A stretch of 64,000 bases of DNA from Burkholderiales bacterium (GTDB lineage Bacteria; Pseudomonadota; Gammaproteobacteria; Burkholderiales; Burkholderiaceae_E). The stretch lies in the NCBI GenBank assembly GCA_026399835.1, contig JAPLQE010000067.1, positions 1 through 64,000 on the forward strand. The letters are read 5' to 3'. Of the stretch, positions 20,219 to 30,796 are shown in pieces. Within the stretch, counting starts at the first letter, position 1. Every line of letters starts with the position of its first letter. The position numbers and the translations under genes were made by a program. The notes under the pieces are model-generated. The model made no database searches and was not told the origin of the DNA. It was given only the letters and a program-made list of their open reading frames with translations.

Positions 20219-20754
20219 ACCCCGCACCCGCACCGTCGCCCGGTCTGCTGCGCCGCCTGCTGCCCCGTCCGTGGACGGCGCTGGGGCTGTGGCTCGCCTG
20301 GCTGCTGCTGAACCAGACACTCGAGCCCGGACACCTGCTGCTCGGGCTCGCGCTCGCGCTGGTGTTCGCCCGGCTGGGCGGCCCTGCCCCGAGCGCACTG
20401 CCGGACTCGGCCCGCGGCGGCGCGGGCTGGCGCCGTCCCGGCATCGCGCTGCGGCTCGCCTGGACGGTGCTGCACGACATCGTGGTCGCGAACCTGCAGG
20501 TCGCGCGGCGCATCCTGGGTCGCCAGGACGCGCTCGATCCGAAGTTCGTCTGGGTGCCGCTCGACGTGCGGCGGCCCCGCTCGATCTCGCTGCTCGCGGG
20601 CATCGTCACGATGACGCCGGGCACGCTGTCGGCCGAACTGTCGGACGACCATGGCCACCTGCTGGTCCATGGCCTGGACGTCGACGACCCGCAGGCCCTG
20701 GTCGCGGAGATCAAGACCCGCTACGAAGCACCGATCCGGGAGCTGTTCGAATGA
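20215..20754 (+). CDS. mrpE: Mrp antiporter subunit E
   Basis: 179-residue protein. Two N-terminal hydrophobic segments (WTALGLWLAWLLLNQ, LLGLALALVFARL), then a soluble region ending in the conserved SLLAGIVTMTPGTLSAEL and LLVHGLDVDDP segments typical of MrpE/MnhE. Overlaps mrpD and mrpF by ATGA on each side. Needed for assembly and function of the antiporter complex in characterised systems. Confidence 0.9.
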   Translation: MNPAPAPSPGLLRRLLPRPWTALGLWLAWLLLNQTLEPGHLLLGLALALVFARLGGPAPSALPDSARGGAGWRRPGIALRLAWTVLHDIVVANLQVARRILGRQDALDPKFVWVPLDVRRPRSISLLAGIVTMTPGTLSAELSDDHGHLLVHGLDVDDPQALVAEIKTRYEAPIRELFE

Positions 20755-21026
20755 TCGACCATGCGCTGACCCTGTCGCTCGGGATGTTCTGCGTCGCCCT
20801 GCTGCTGACCTGCTGGCGGCTGCTCGCCGGGCCCGATGTGCTCGACCGCGTGCTCGCGCTCGACACGCTCTACGTGAACGCACTGGCGATCGTCATCCTG
20901 CTCGGGATCCGGTTCCGCACGCAGGTCTACTTCGAGGCCGCGCTGGTGATCGCGATGCTCGGCTTCGTCGGCACCGTGGTCACCGCGCGCTTCGTGGCGC
21001 GCGGCGACGTGATCGACCACGACTGA
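20751..21026 (+). CDS. mrpF: Mrp antiporter subunit F
   Basis: 91-residue protein with three helices. The family block RLLAGPDVLDRVLALDTL is at about 25-42, followed by NALAIVILLGI and YFEAALVIAMLGFVGTV. Length matches MrpF/MnhF (85-95). Overlaps mrpE by ATGA; mrpG begins 15 nt after its stop. Confidence 0.92.
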   Translation: MIDHALTLSLGMFCVALLLTCWRLLAGPDVLDRVLALDTLYVNALAIVILLGIRFRTQVYFEAALVIAMLGFVGTVVTARFVARGDVIDHD

Positions 21027-21041
21027 CCGGCGGGACGCCCG

Positions 21042-21425
21042 ATGACCCACGACGACCTGCCCTTCGCGATCGACCTGGTGGCCAGCCTGCTGCTGGTGGC
21101 CGGCGGCGGCTTCGCGCTGGTCGGTGCCATCGGACTGGCGCGGCTGCGCGACTTCTACCTGCGCGTGCACGCGCCCACCAAGGCGAGCACGCTCGGCGTC
21201 GGCGGGGCGCTGCTCGCCTCGATGCTCGTCTTTGGCTGGACCGGGCAGCGGCTGGTGATCCACGAGCTGCTGATCACCGTGTTCGTGTTCGTCACCGCGC
21301 CGATCGCGGCCCACCTGCTGGTGAAGTCCGCGCTCGAGCGCGAGCCGGCGCAGCGCCCGCCGGCACCCGGCAGCGTCGCGGATCCCGCGGCGGACATCGG
21401 CGAGCGGCCGGCCGACCCGCGCTGA
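21042..21425 (+). CDS. mrpG: Mrp antiporter subunit G
   Basis: 127 residues with three helices; LVGAIGLARLRDFYLRVHAPTKASTLGV is the MrpG/MnhG signature region (about 26-53). The C-terminal 27 residues are a polar, Pro/Ala/Asp-rich extension beyond the usual family end. Last gene of the Mrp operon; it faces the convergent unknown gene 22 nt away. Confidence 0.9.
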   Translation: MTHDDLPFAIDLVASLLLVAGGGFALVGAIGLARLRDFYLRVHAPTKASTLGVGGALLASMLVFGWTGQRLVIHELLITVFVFVTAPIAAHLLVKSALEREPAQRPPAPGSVADPAADIGERPADPR

Positions 21426-21447
21426 GCGGGCGGGCACGGCCGCACGC

Positions 21448-22038
<591 letters not shown>

Positions 22039-22231
22039 CGCGTCGCCCTCGATTCCGGCCGCCGCATCGCACGCGTGGCCCGCTCCGAGTGTAGGGGCGT
22101 GCCGCCCGGTACCCGGCGCACGACCGTCCGTCGGCCTGGGGCATCGGCGGCCGCGGGGGCGCGGCACTTGGTCACACTGCCCGCGCCGACCGTTCGTCAG
22201 ACTCGCCTGCCATGAGCGCGCGCCGACCATC

Positions 22232-24199
22232 GTGACCCACGTCCCGTACCCGCTGCTGACCCGGCTGCTGGCGCCGCACGCGCTCGCCCCGGACGAGTCG
22301 CCGCCCGATGCCGTGCGCTGGCAGTCGCTGCTGGCCACGCTCGAGCGCGACCTCGGCCGGCTGCAGCTCGAGCTCGAGGACTCCCGCCGGGCCTACCGCT
22401 ACGCGGCCGACGCGCTGACCCGCGCGACGCTGCGGCTGCGCGACCAGCGCGACGACCTGGAGATGCGCGTCGACGAACGCACCTCGCAGCTCGAGCAGAG
22501 CCGGACCGACCTGATGCAGGCCCAGCGGCTGGCTGGCCTGGGCAGCTGGTCGCTGCGCGTCGGCGACGACCGCATCGACGTCTCCGAGCCGTTCGCGCGG
22601 CGGCTCGGCATGGATCCGGACGCACCGCCCGCGGGCATCGAGGCGCTGCTCGACTACGTGCTGGAGGACGACCGCGAGACGGCGAACCGCGCGGTGCAGG
22701 CCGCGCTGCGGGCACCCGGGCGCTACAGCGGCGAGCTGCGTGTGCGCGACGCCCGCGGCGAGGTCCGCTGGTTCTCGGCCACGATCGCCTCGCAGGCCGA
22801 TGCCGAGGGGGGCGTCTCGCAGCTGCACGGCGCGATGCTCGACGTGACCGCACGCCGCCTCGCCGAGCTGCGCGTGCAGCGCCAGGCCCTGCTGGACGAG
22901 CTCACCGGGCTGCCCAACCGCACCGCGTTCAAGCAGGACCTCGCGCAGGCCGTCGAGGGCGCGCACGTGCGCCGCTCGCGCTTCGCGCTGCTGTTCCTCG
23001 ACCTCGACGGCTTCAAGGAGATCAACGACTCGCTCGGGCACGATGCCGGCGACGAGCTGCTGCAGCAGGTCGGGACGCGGATCCGCAAGTGCCTGCGCAA
23101 GGGCGATCGCCTCGCGCGCTTCGGCGGCGACGAGTTCCTGGTGCTGATCGATCCGGTGCGCCGCCGCCGTGACGTCGAGACCGTGACCCGCAAGATCCTC
23201 GAGGCAGTGGCCACGCCGCTGCCGCTCGACGGCATGATGGCCACCGTCAGCGCGAGCATCGGCATCGCGATGTTCCCGGAGGACGGCGACGACCCACGTC
23301 GGCTGCTGAAGAACGCCGACGCCGCGATGTACCAGGCCAAGCAGGACGGCCGCAATGCGCTGCGCTTCTATGCGCCGCGGATCAACGCGTCGCTGCGCGA
23401 GAAGGTCGCGATGGTCAACGACCTGCGCGCCGCGGTCGCACGCGGCGGGCTCGGCGTCGCCTACCAGCCGATCGTCGACGGCCGCGACGGCCGGGTGCTC
23501 GGCGTCGAGGCGCTCGCACGCTGGGACGACCCCAAGCGCGGCGCGGTCGGCCCCGGGGTCTTCGTGCCGCTGGCCGAGGAGACCGGACTGATCGGCGCAG
23601 TCGGCGCGCAGGTGCTCGCCCGCTCGTGCGCACAGCAGGTCGACTGGGACCGACGGCGCGACGACGCCAGCACCGAGGCCTACCTGTCGGTGAACGTCTC
23701 CCCGGTGCAGCTGCGCGACGGCGACTTCGTGCGCGAGCTGCGCGTGCTGCTCGCGGACACCGGCCTGCCGGCCTCGCGGCTGCAGCTCGAGCTCACCGAG
23801 GGGACGGTGATGGCCGACCCCGCGGGGGCCGCGCGCGTGCTCGGCGAGCTTGCGGCGATGGGGGTGCGGATCGCGCTCGACGACTTCGGCACCGGGCATT
23901 CGTCGCTCGCCTACCTGCGCACCTTCCCGATCCACTGCATCAAGATCGACCGGGCCTTCGTCGGCGACCTCGGGCGTTCAGGCAGCGGCAACCAGGCGGC
24001 CATCGTGCCGGCGATCGTCGCGATCGCGCGCAGCCTCGGGGCCGAAGTGGTCGCCGAAGGCGTCGAGACCGATGCGCAGCGCGAGGCGCTGCTCGCGCTC
24101 GGTTGCCGCGCGATGCAGGGCTACCTGTTCTCGCGGCCCTTGCCGGCGGACGAGTGCGGCGCGCGTTTCCTGGTGCCGAGCTCCGAAACCGCCGGCTGA
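22232..24199 (+). CDS. PAS-GGDEF-EAL cyclic-di-GMP signalling protein
   Basis: 655 residues from GTG 22232. An N-terminal coiled coil (about 30-100) leads into a PAS domain (about 105-215), GGDEF (about 215-385) and EAL (about 395-650). The cyclase site is intact (RFGGDEF) with an inhibitory-site RKGD five residues before GGDEF. The phosphodiesterase site is also intact: GVEALARW, ELTEG, LDDFGTGHSSL, VVAEGVET and MQGYLFSRPL. Both activities are therefore possible; which dominates cannot be told. No transmembrane segment, so probably cytoplasmic. A 7-codon frame (ATG 22212) ends in TGA overlapping the GTG. Its 3' end overlaps the convergent HNH gene by 79 bp. Confidence 0.9.
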   Translation: MTHVPYPLLTRLLAPHALAPDESPPDAVRWQSLLATLERDLGRLQLELEDSRRAYRYAADALTRATLRLRDQRDDLEMRVDERTSQLEQSRTDLMQAQRLAGLGSWSLRVGDDRIDVSEPFARRLGMDPDAPPAGIEALLDYVLEDDRETANRAVQAALRAPGRYSGELRVRDARGEVRWFSATIASQADAEGGVSQLHGAMLDVTARRLAELRVQRQALLDELTGLPNRTAFKQDLAQAVEGAHVRRSRFALLFLDLDGFKEINDSLGHDAGDELLQQVGTRIRKCLRKGDRLARFGGDEFLVLIDPVRRRRDVETVTRKILEAVATPLPLDGMMATVSASIGIAMFPEDGDDPRRLLKNADAAMYQAKQDGRNALRFYAPRINASLREKVAMVNDLRAAVARGGLGVAYQPIVDGRDGRVLGVEALARWDDPKRGAVGPGVFVPLAEETGLIGAVGAQVLARSCAQQVDWDRRRDDASTEAYLSVNVSPVQLRDGDFVRELRVLLADTGLPASRLQLELTEGTVMADPAGAARVLGELAAMGVRIALDDFGTGHSSLAYLRTFPIHCIKIDRAFVGDLGRSGSGNQAAIVPAIVAIARSLGAEVVAEGVETDAQREALLALGCRAMQGYLFSRPLPADECGARFLVPSSETAG

Positions 24200-24786
24200 T
24201 CGGGGACCTCGTCGGACACCCACAGCCGCGAGTGACGGGGCACGCCGGCGAGCAGGAAGTGCATCTGGTCGGCGAGGATCCGGCGGTTCGCGAGGATGAA
24301 CGCCTCGTGCCGGTTCGGGACATAGGGCACGTAGAGCAGCGGCATGGACGCCGACTCGGGCGTGCGGTTGCCCTTGCGCTGGTTGCAGGCGCGGCAGGCC
24401 GACACCACGTTCTGCCAGACGGTGAGCCCGCCGCGCGAGCTCGGCGTGACATGCTCCATCTCCAGGGCGACCTGCGTGAAGCGCCCGCCGCAGTACGCGC
24501 ACACATGGCGGTCTCGGGCGAAGACCATCGAGCGCGACAGCGGGGCGCGGTCCTCGGTGCCGCGCACCTTCCAGCGCGGGCCGTCGATCGCGATGATCGC
24601 CGCGATCTCGAGCGTGGAGCGCTGCCCGTGCAGGCGGCTGATGCCGCCATGCAGCACGAGGCGGTCGGCGCCGAGTTCCCAGCGCACCTTTCCGCTGGCG
24701 TAGTACGCCGCGGCGGACTCGTGGTCGACCCACCTCACCGGCGTACCGGCGACGTCGAGAACGAGGATGTCGTGCATCGGGCGCAT
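24121..24786 (-). CDS. HNH endonuclease
   Basis: 221-residue protein, ATG at 24786 (an ATG three codons later is equally possible). The HNH/zinc module is intact: CAYCG (first CxxC), EMEHVTPSSRGG with the catalytic His, WQNVV with the Asn, and CRACN (second CxxC) followed by QRKGNR. The N-terminal 90 residues are a conserved preceding domain found in HNH proteins of this type; the 21-residue C-terminal tail overlaps the 3' end of the GGDEF-EAL gene in antisense. No partner methylase or mobile element lies nearby, so it is not an obvious restriction or homing system. Confidence 0.82.
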   Translation of the reverse strand: MRPMHDILVLDVAGTPVRWVDHESAAAYYASGKVRWELGADRLVLHGGISRLHGQRSTLEIAAIIAIDGPRWKVRGTEDRAPLSRSMVFARDRHVCAYCGGRFTQVALEMEHVTPSSRGGLTVWQNVVSACRACNQRKGNRTPESASMPLLYVPYVPNRHEAFILANRRILADQMHFLLAGVPRHSRLWVSDEVPDQPAVSELGTRKRAPHSSAGKGRENR

Positions 24787-24866
24787 GCGTTCCGTGAAAG
24801 TACCGGAGCACCGATCATACCGGCGCCGTGCGTCGCACGCGTGACGAAACCATGGCGGCGCGGCGG

Positions 24867-24872
24867 TAGCAT
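24867..24872 (+). promoter_or_regulatory. -10 hexamer TAGCAT of the asparaginase gene
   Basis: TAGCAT (4/6) ends 6 nt before the ATG at 24879, the same geometry as at 2698 and 9179. No Shine-Dalgarno sequence fits between them. Confidence 0.3.
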
Positions 24873-24878
24873 CGCGGG

Positions 24879-25883
24879 ATGGATCTCCCCCGCCTGCTGC
24901 TGATCGCCACCGGCGGCACCATCGCCGGTGCCGCGCCCTCCGCCGACCGCACCCAGGGCTACCGGCCCGGCGCGGTGCCCGTGTCCGCCCTGGTCGATGC
25001 CGTGCCGGCGCTGCGCGGGCTCGCCCGCATCGAGGCCGAGCAGCCGTTCGCGATCGGCAGCCAGCACATGACCGGCGCCCACCATCTCGCGCTCGTCGCC
25101 CGGATCCGCGCGGCACAGGCCGATCCCGGCCTGGCCGGCATCGTCGTGACCCACGGCACCGACACCCTGGAGGAGAGTGCGCTGCTGCTCGACCTCGCCT
25201 GCCCGCGCGGCGTGCCGGTGGTGCTGACCGGCGCGATGCGGCCGGCGACCGCGATCGGCGCGGACGGCCCGATGAACCTGTACGCGGCGGCCGCGGTCGC
25301 GGTCGACCCCGCCGCCCGCGGGGCCGGCGCGCTGGTGCTGATGAACGACCAGGTCTTCGGGCCGGACCGCGCGGCCAAGGTCCACACCTCGCGCACCGAC
25401 GCCTTCGTCGCGCGCGACGGCGCGGCGCTGGCCTCGATCCTCGACGGGCGCCCGCACTGGCACCTGCCCGCGGCCGAGGCGGCCGCCCGCCGCCCGTCGC
25501 TGCTCGATCGGCTGACGACGCTGCCGGCCGCGCTGCCGCGCGTCGACATCGTCGCCCAGCACGTCGATGCGGATCCGGCGATCGTCCCCTTCCTGCTGTC
25601 GCGCGGCGCGCGCGGGCTGGTGCTGGCCGGCACCGGCCACGGCACCGTGTCCGACCCGATGCGCGACGCGCTGTCCGCGGCCGCGGCCACCGGCTGCCTG
25701 GTGATCCGAGCGAGCCGCGTGGCGAACGGACCGGTGACCCGCAACGCGGGCGTCGACGACGACGCCGGCGGCTTCGTCGCGGCGGGCTGGCTGTCGCCGC
25801 ACAAGGCGCGGCAGGTGGCCGCGCTGGCCTTGGCCGCGGGGCTGGACCGCGACGCGGTGCAGGCGCTGGTCGACGGGTTCTAG
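24879..25883 (+). CDS. L-asparaginase (bacterial type I/II fold)
   Basis: 334-residue enzyme hydrolysing L-asparagine to aspartate and ammonia. The first catalytic motif ATGGTIAG (nucleophile Thr14) and the second VVTHGTDTLEES (about residues 86-97) are intact, as is the Lys in RAAKVHTSRTD. GPMNL and the C-terminal GTGHGT / RNAGVDDD region follow the family. There is no signal peptide, so a cytoplasmic enzyme is likely. Divergent from the HNH gene with a likely leaderless start; convergent with ubiJ. Confidence 0.88.
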   Translation: MDLPRLLLIATGGTIAGAAPSADRTQGYRPGAVPVSALVDAVPALRGLARIEAEQPFAIGSQHMTGAHHLALVARIRAAQADPGLAGIVVTHGTDTLEESALLLDLACPRGVPVVLTGAMRPATAIGADGPMNLYAAAAVAVDPAARGAGALVLMNDQVFGPDRAAKVHTSRTDAFVARDGAALASILDGRPHWHLPAAEAAARRPSLLDRLTTLPAALPRVDIVAQHVDADPAIVPFLLSRGARGLVLAGTGHGTVSDPMRDALSAAAATGCLVIRASRVANGPVTRNAGVDDDAGGFVAAGWLSPHKARQVAALALAAGLDRDAVQALVDGF

Positions 25884-25941
25884 GCGGGGCTCGGCCGTCC
25901 GGGGGTCTCGGCGGCAGGGCGGGACTCGGCGGCGACGGGAC

Positions 25942-26553
25942 TCAGGCGCGGGCGGGGCTCGCCGGAATGGCGGCCTCGGCACGCCGGATCACCGCCTCGA
26001 GGCCATCGATCGCCTCCGACAGCGTGCGCAGGTCCTCGCGACCGACGAGTTGCGGATCCTCCTGCACCAGGAACTGGCGCAGTCCGGTCTCGACGCGGCC
26101 GCGCAGGTCATCGGCCTGGCGCACGCCTTCGCGGGCGGTCTCGCCCATCCGGTGGGCGACGCGGTCGCCGAAGACCTTGCTCAGGTCCTCCTCGACGTCC
26201 CAGCGCAGGTGCTGGGCGATCTCGCCGACGGCGGCGGCGACCATCACGTCACCGTCGACCTTCAGGTGACCGGTCAGGCCGCGTGGGCCGTCCCGCAGCA
26301 TCCCGAACAACGCGTCGATCGACGGCGTCAGCGACAGGGTCACTGTCGGCGACGCCACCTCGGCGACTTCGAGCATGCCCTGGTCCGCGATCCGCGCGTC
26401 CGCACTGACCGGACCGAGCGGCGTGGCGACGACGATCCGGACGGTGCGTCCCGCATGGGCGCGCAGGCGGTCGCGCGCCCAGGCCTGCTGCCGCAACACG
26501 TGATTCAGCGCGGACAGCGCTGTCTGTGCGAGCGGCAGCGGGACCCCGGCCAT
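25942..26553 (-). CDS. ubiJ: Ubiquinone biosynthesis accessory factor UbiJ (SCP2-like)
   Basis: 203-residue protein with a sterol-carrier-2-type domain in the first 120 residues (LSALNHVLRQQ, TVTLSLTPSIDALFGML, VDGDVMVAAAVGEIAQHLRWDVEEDLSKVFGD), then a helical C-terminal half. The block ending in RWDVEEDLSKV.GD is characteristic of UbiJ. It organises the soluble Ubi complex and binds the lipid intermediates. It lies 5 nt after the Tim44-like gene, in the same unit as ubiE. The usual third partner ubiB is not next to it in this window. Confidence 0.85.
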   Translation of the reverse strand: MAGVPLPLAQTALSALNHVLRQQAWARDRLRAHAGRTVRIVVATPLGPVSADARIADQGMLEVAEVASPTVTLSLTPSIDALFGMLRDGPRGLTGHLKVDGDVMVAAAVGEIAQHLRWDVEEDLSKVFGDRVAHRMGETAREGVRQADDLRGRVETGLRQFLVQEDPQLVGREDLRTLSEAIDGLEAVIRRAEAAIPASPARA

Positions 26554-26558
26554 CGGGC

Positions 26559-27542
26559 TCAGGCGCGGGTGAGCTGCTGGATGCCAGCGAGGACCCAGCC
26601 GCCGGTGCCGGCCGCGGGACGCTCGAAGTTCCAGACCTCGTCGAAGGCCTCGGGCGCGGCGTTCGGCTGCTCGCGCAGCGTGCCCGAGAAGCGCACGCTC
26701 GCCAGGTGCTCGCTCGCGCCGCTCTCCACGCCGAGCAGGCGCGCATCGAGGGTGATCACGTCGGTCTGGTTGGGCGCGCCGTTGCGCTCGTCGATCTCGA
26801 GCTTGAGCTCGGCGAACATCTCGGGGCTGGTGAACTCGCGCAGGTCGGCGGTGTCGCCGGCGTCGAAGGCGGCCTGCAGGCGCACGAAGTAGACCTTCGC
26901 GTTGCGCACGAAGCCTTCGGCATCGAAGCCCTCGGGGATCGCCCCGGACACCACCGGCTGCGCGGCCGCGCGGACAGTGTCCATCGGCTGCTCGCGGCTG
27001 GCCGCCGACGCGGGCGCCGGCTGGTAGTTGGGCACCGAGGCTTCCTGGCCGAGGCCGGTGTACGCGTACGGCGTGGCGCCGGCGAAGGCCGGGCGCTGCT
27101 GCGACGCGGCGCGGCGGGACATGATCAGGCGCACGACCACGAGCGCGGCCACGGCGAGCAGCGCGATCATCATGAACGAGGCCAGCTCGTCGCCGAAGCC
27201 GAGGTGGCTGGCGAGCGCGGCCAGGCCCAGGCCCGCGGCGAGACCCGCGAGCGGAGCGAGCCAGCGCTTGCCGCCGGTCGCGGCGGCAGCGGCGGCAGGG
27301 GCTGCCGGACGGGCCGCGGCGGCCGCCGACGGCGCCGCGGGCGCGGGCGCGGATGGGGTCGCGGTCGGGCCGGCAGGCGAGGCCCCGGCCGGCGAGGACG
27401 GTGTGGCGTCGCGCTGCATCACCCCGCTGGGGGCCTGCTTGCCGACGCTCTTGCCGCTGGCCATGCGCTTGGCCTCGGCGTCGGCGAGGCCGATCGTCGT
27501 GGCGGCGAAGATGGCAATCAGCGCGATCCAGAGAGTCTTCAT
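26559..27542 (-). CDS. Tim44-like (TIM44/MBA1 domain) membrane protein
   Basis: 327 residues. Signal/anchor at the N-terminus (MKTLWIALIAIFAATTIGLADA), then an Ala/Pro-rich linker (about 40-90), two further hydrophobic segments (WLAPLAGLAAGLGLAALASHL, FMMIALLAVAALVVVRLIM), then the Tim44-like domain (about 200-327) with FDAEGFVRNAKVYFVRLQAAFDAGD and EVWNFERP. GAGGAG lies 7 nt before the ATG at 27542. In betaproteobacteria this gene sits regularly between ubiE and ubiJ. Its exact role is unclear; the domain resembles lipid/peptide-binding Tim44. Confidence 0.85.
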   Translation of the reverse strand: MKTLWIALIAIFAATTIGLADAEAKRMASGKSVGKQAPSGVMQRDATPSSPAGASPAGPTATPSAPAPAAPSAAAAARPAAPAAAAAATGGKRWLAPLAGLAAGLGLAALASHLGFGDELASFMMIALLAVAALVVVRLIMSRRAASQQRPAFAGATPYAYTGLGQEASVPNYQPAPASAASREQPMDTVRAAAQPVVSGAIPEGFDAEGFVRNAKVYFVRLQAAFDAGDTADLREFTSPEMFAELKLEIDERNGAPNQTDVITLDARLLGVESGASEHLASVRFSGTLREQPNAAPEAFDEVWNFERPAAGTGGWVLAGIQQLTRA

Positions 27543-27637
27543 CAATCTGCTCCTCGAAGCGGTGTTCGTGCTCGGCAAGGCCCATGCCTTGCCGGTTGAA
27601 TGCGTGTCCGTCGCAGCGTAGCGCCGGACCTTGCCGA

Positions 27638-28461
<824 letters not shown>

Positions 28462-28465
<4 letters not shown>

Positions 28466-28914
28466 GAACGGGGCCGCGACATCGAGACCGCGGCGATCGG
28501 GGTGTCCGGGAGCGCGGCAGGCGCGGCGGGTGCCGACCCGCCGGCGTCGCGGCTCGCGCCGGCTGCCTGCAGGCGCTCGAGGTACTCCTCCCAGAGCCGG
28601 TCGTGGTTCGTGCCGAGCCAGTGGAGGTAGTCCCAGGAGAAGATCCCGGTGGCATGGCCGTCCGAGAAGTGCGGCTGGATCGCGTAGTGGCCGACCGGCT
28701 CGACGGCGGCGATGCCGACCTCGCGCTTGCCGACCTGCAGCACCTCCTGCCCGGGCCCGTGGCCACGCACCTCGGCCGACGGCGAATGCACCCGCAGCAG
28801 CTCGAACGGGAGCCGGAACGCGGCGCCGTCGGAGAAGGCGATCTCCAGGACGCGGGACTGGGTGTGGACGACGATCCGGGTCGGCGTCGGGGTGCTCTTG
28901 TCGAGGCCGGCCAT
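28462..28914 (-). CDS. DUF971 family protein (gamma-butyrobetaine-hydroxylase-like N domain)
   Basis: 150-residue cytoplasmic protein. The DUF971 core (about 12-105) has [31 protein letters not shown] and [26 protein letters not shown], the usual conserved blocks. The C-terminal 30 residues are an Ala/Pro-rich extension. It is the first gene of the ubiE-Tim44-ubiJ unit and overlaps ubiE by GTGA. Family members are linked by context to ubiquinone and Fe-S biology; molecular function is not settled. Confidence 0.85.
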
Positions 28915-28982
28915 CGTGAGGGGGTACAGGGGGGGTCTGACGAGCCGCGATGGTATCGCGAATCTGACGCGCTCCCGCCGCG

Positions 28983-30719
28983 TCAGCCGAGCCGCCCGAC
29001 CTCGACGCGATCGTGGTCGATGCCGCGCTCGATCAGCTTGACCAGGCGCAGCATGCGCTCGCCCGAGACGTCTCGCACCGTCACCTCGGTCGCGCCCTCG
29101 AAGCGGTCGCGGCGCAGCACCAGCGAGGCGGGCGCCGACCCGGTGGCCGCCGGGAACCACCAGGCGTCCTCGCTGCCGCTGGTCGCTGCGAAACTCACGC
29201 GGACCAGCACCGGCGCGCCCGGCCAGAACTCGACGCCGACGTCGTGGCCGAACGGCTCGCGGCTGTCGGCCGAGCCGGTCTGCGTGAGCGTCACCACCGT
29301 GCCGACGAGCAGACGCGACGGGCCCGAGCCGGGACGGCGGCGACCGGCGAGCGTGCCGCGCGGCGCGACGCGCACCGGCATCACCGCGACCAGCTGGCCG
29401 AGGCGCAGCCGCGGCCCCTCGGAGGCGCGTGCGAACACCGCCCGGCGGGCGTCCTGCCCGCGCCAGCCCACCGGCTCGCCGATGCGCTCCATCAGCGCGA
29501 GGATCTCCGTGTCGCGCAGCGCGGCGGCAGCGGCGGCGTCGGCCGTCCGCGCGGCCTCGTCCGCCGACCCGTGCGAGCGATCCGCCTCGGTCCCGAACTC
29601 GAACGCCCCGGCGCCGCCGGAGCGGCCGTAGACATAGGGCGAGCGGCCGTCCGCGGTCGCGGCCATCGTCTCGACCGGCACGGTGTCGTCAGCCAGCATC
29701 GGGGCGTCGTCGGGCTTCATCGCGCGCGGCAGGCCGACCGCGAGCAGCGCCCGCGAGAGCGGCGGGCGCACCAGCGGCGTGGGTACGTGATGCGGACCCC
29801 AGACCGCGGCGAGCTGCGCGAGCAGCGCGTCGACGGCCGCGGGCGCGAGCCGCGTGCGCAGTCCGATCGACGCCGGCGAGGCGCCCTGCGCGAGGTGTTC
29901 GCGGCAAGTCAGGATCAGCGCATGCGCCTCGCGCGTGTCGAGGCGAACCGTGTGGTGGACCGACAGCATGAGCGCGGGGCCGTCGGCGCTCGCATGCGGC
30001 AGGCCGTCGACGTCGATCCAGGCGCCGGTTCGCGCCGCCGAGTGGCGAGCGACCCGGAACGCATGCTCGAGCGCGGCGCCCGACAGGCCGAGCGGCTCGA
30101 GCAGGCGCATCAGCAGCGGGGTGACGAAGGCGGTCCGCGGCGGGCCGCAACGCCCGCCCACCGGGATGGAGGGCTCCGGGAAGGACGCATCGAGCACGCC
30201 GGCCGACCACAGCGGGAAGGCCAGTCGGCACAGATCGTCCCAGTCGTCGCGGTGCAGCGCGATCCGCAGCCGCCCTGCGCCCACCAGCAGCCGCGACTGG
30301 GCGTCGAGCGCACGTGCGAGTGCGAGGAGCGCCCGGGTCGACGCGGGCGCCACCGGGCCGCCGGCGCCCGCGGCGCGCAGGTCGGCGTACGTGCGCTTGT
30401 AGGCGTCGCGCACTGCGCGCAGCGCCAGGCCCATGCGATGGAAGGTGGCGCTCTCGTCGGCCGCCAACGGGATCGGGCGGTTGCGCAGCGCCTCGACCAT
30501 CGGCTCGACGACCGCGATCCAGTCGGCGCGCAGCGTCTCGAGCACGGCCAGCCGGATGTCCGGCGACTCGGCAAGGCGCTCCAGGGTGTCGGCGAATCGG
30601 GCGAGGCGCACCAGCCCGGTCGCGGCGTCCTCGCGCAAGGCCGCCGCGAGCCGCGGAACCTCGGCGGATCGCGGTGTGCGAACCCTGCGCAGTGCGTCGA
30701 CGACTCCCATGGACCGCAT
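28983..30719 (-). CDS. Unknown 578-residue protein, possibly with a PilZ-like C-terminal domain
   Basis: Soluble protein with no signal peptide. Residues 1-230 are helical and Leu/Ala/Arg-rich ([39 protein letters not shown]). Residues about 240-340 contain [16 protein letters not shown]. The last 130 residues look beta-rich ([37 protein letters not shown]) and end [19 protein letters not shown], reminiscent of C-terminal PilZ-type domains in Burkholderiales proteins. I cannot see the canonical RxxxR and D/NxSxxG c-di-GMP motifs clearly. ATG codons at 30719, 30710 and 30752 are all possible starts. Confidence 0.6.
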   Translation of the reverse strand: MRSMGVVDALRRVRTPRSAEVPRLAAALREDAATGLVRLARFADTLERLAESPDIRLAVLETLRADWIAVVEPMVEALRNRPIPLAADESATFHRMGLALRAVRDAYKRTYADLRAAGAGGPVAPASTRALLALARALDAQSRLLVGAGRLRIALHRDDWDDLCRLAFPLWSAGVLDASFPEPSIPVGGRCGPPRTAFVTPLLMRLLEPLGLSGAALEHAFRVARHSAARTGAWIDVDGLPHASADGPALMLSVHHTVRLDTREAHALILTCREHLAQGASPASIGLRTRLAPAAVDALLAQLAAVWGPHHVPTPLVRPPLSRALLAVGLPRAMKPDDAPMLADDTVPVETMAATADGRSPYVYGRSGGAGAFEFGTEADRSHGSADEAARTADAAAAAALRDTEILALMERIGEPVGWRGQDARRAVFARASEGPRLRLGQLVAVMPVRVAPRGTLAGRRRPGSGPSRLLVGTVVTLTQTGSADSREPFGHDVGVEFWPGAPVLVRVSFAATSGSEDAWWFPAATGSAPASLVLRRDRFEGATEVTVRDVSGERMLRLVKLIERGIDHDRVEVGRLG

Positions 30720-30796
30720 CGTGAGGCGCGCGGGGGCCCTGCGCGCGGGCATTGGCACGCATGCGACGGCCGACGATCGGCCGACGGACGGACTTG

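Noticed and set aside
22212-22235. Seven-codon leader peptide before the GGDEF-EAL gene
   Set aside because: Its stop overlaps the GTG start, but there is no ribosome site, attenuator or amino-acid bias to support a regulatory leader.
24121-25883. Restriction-modification or mobile intron around the HNH gene
   Set aside because: No methylase, specificity subunit, intron fold or target-site duplication is visible; neighbours are housekeeping genes.
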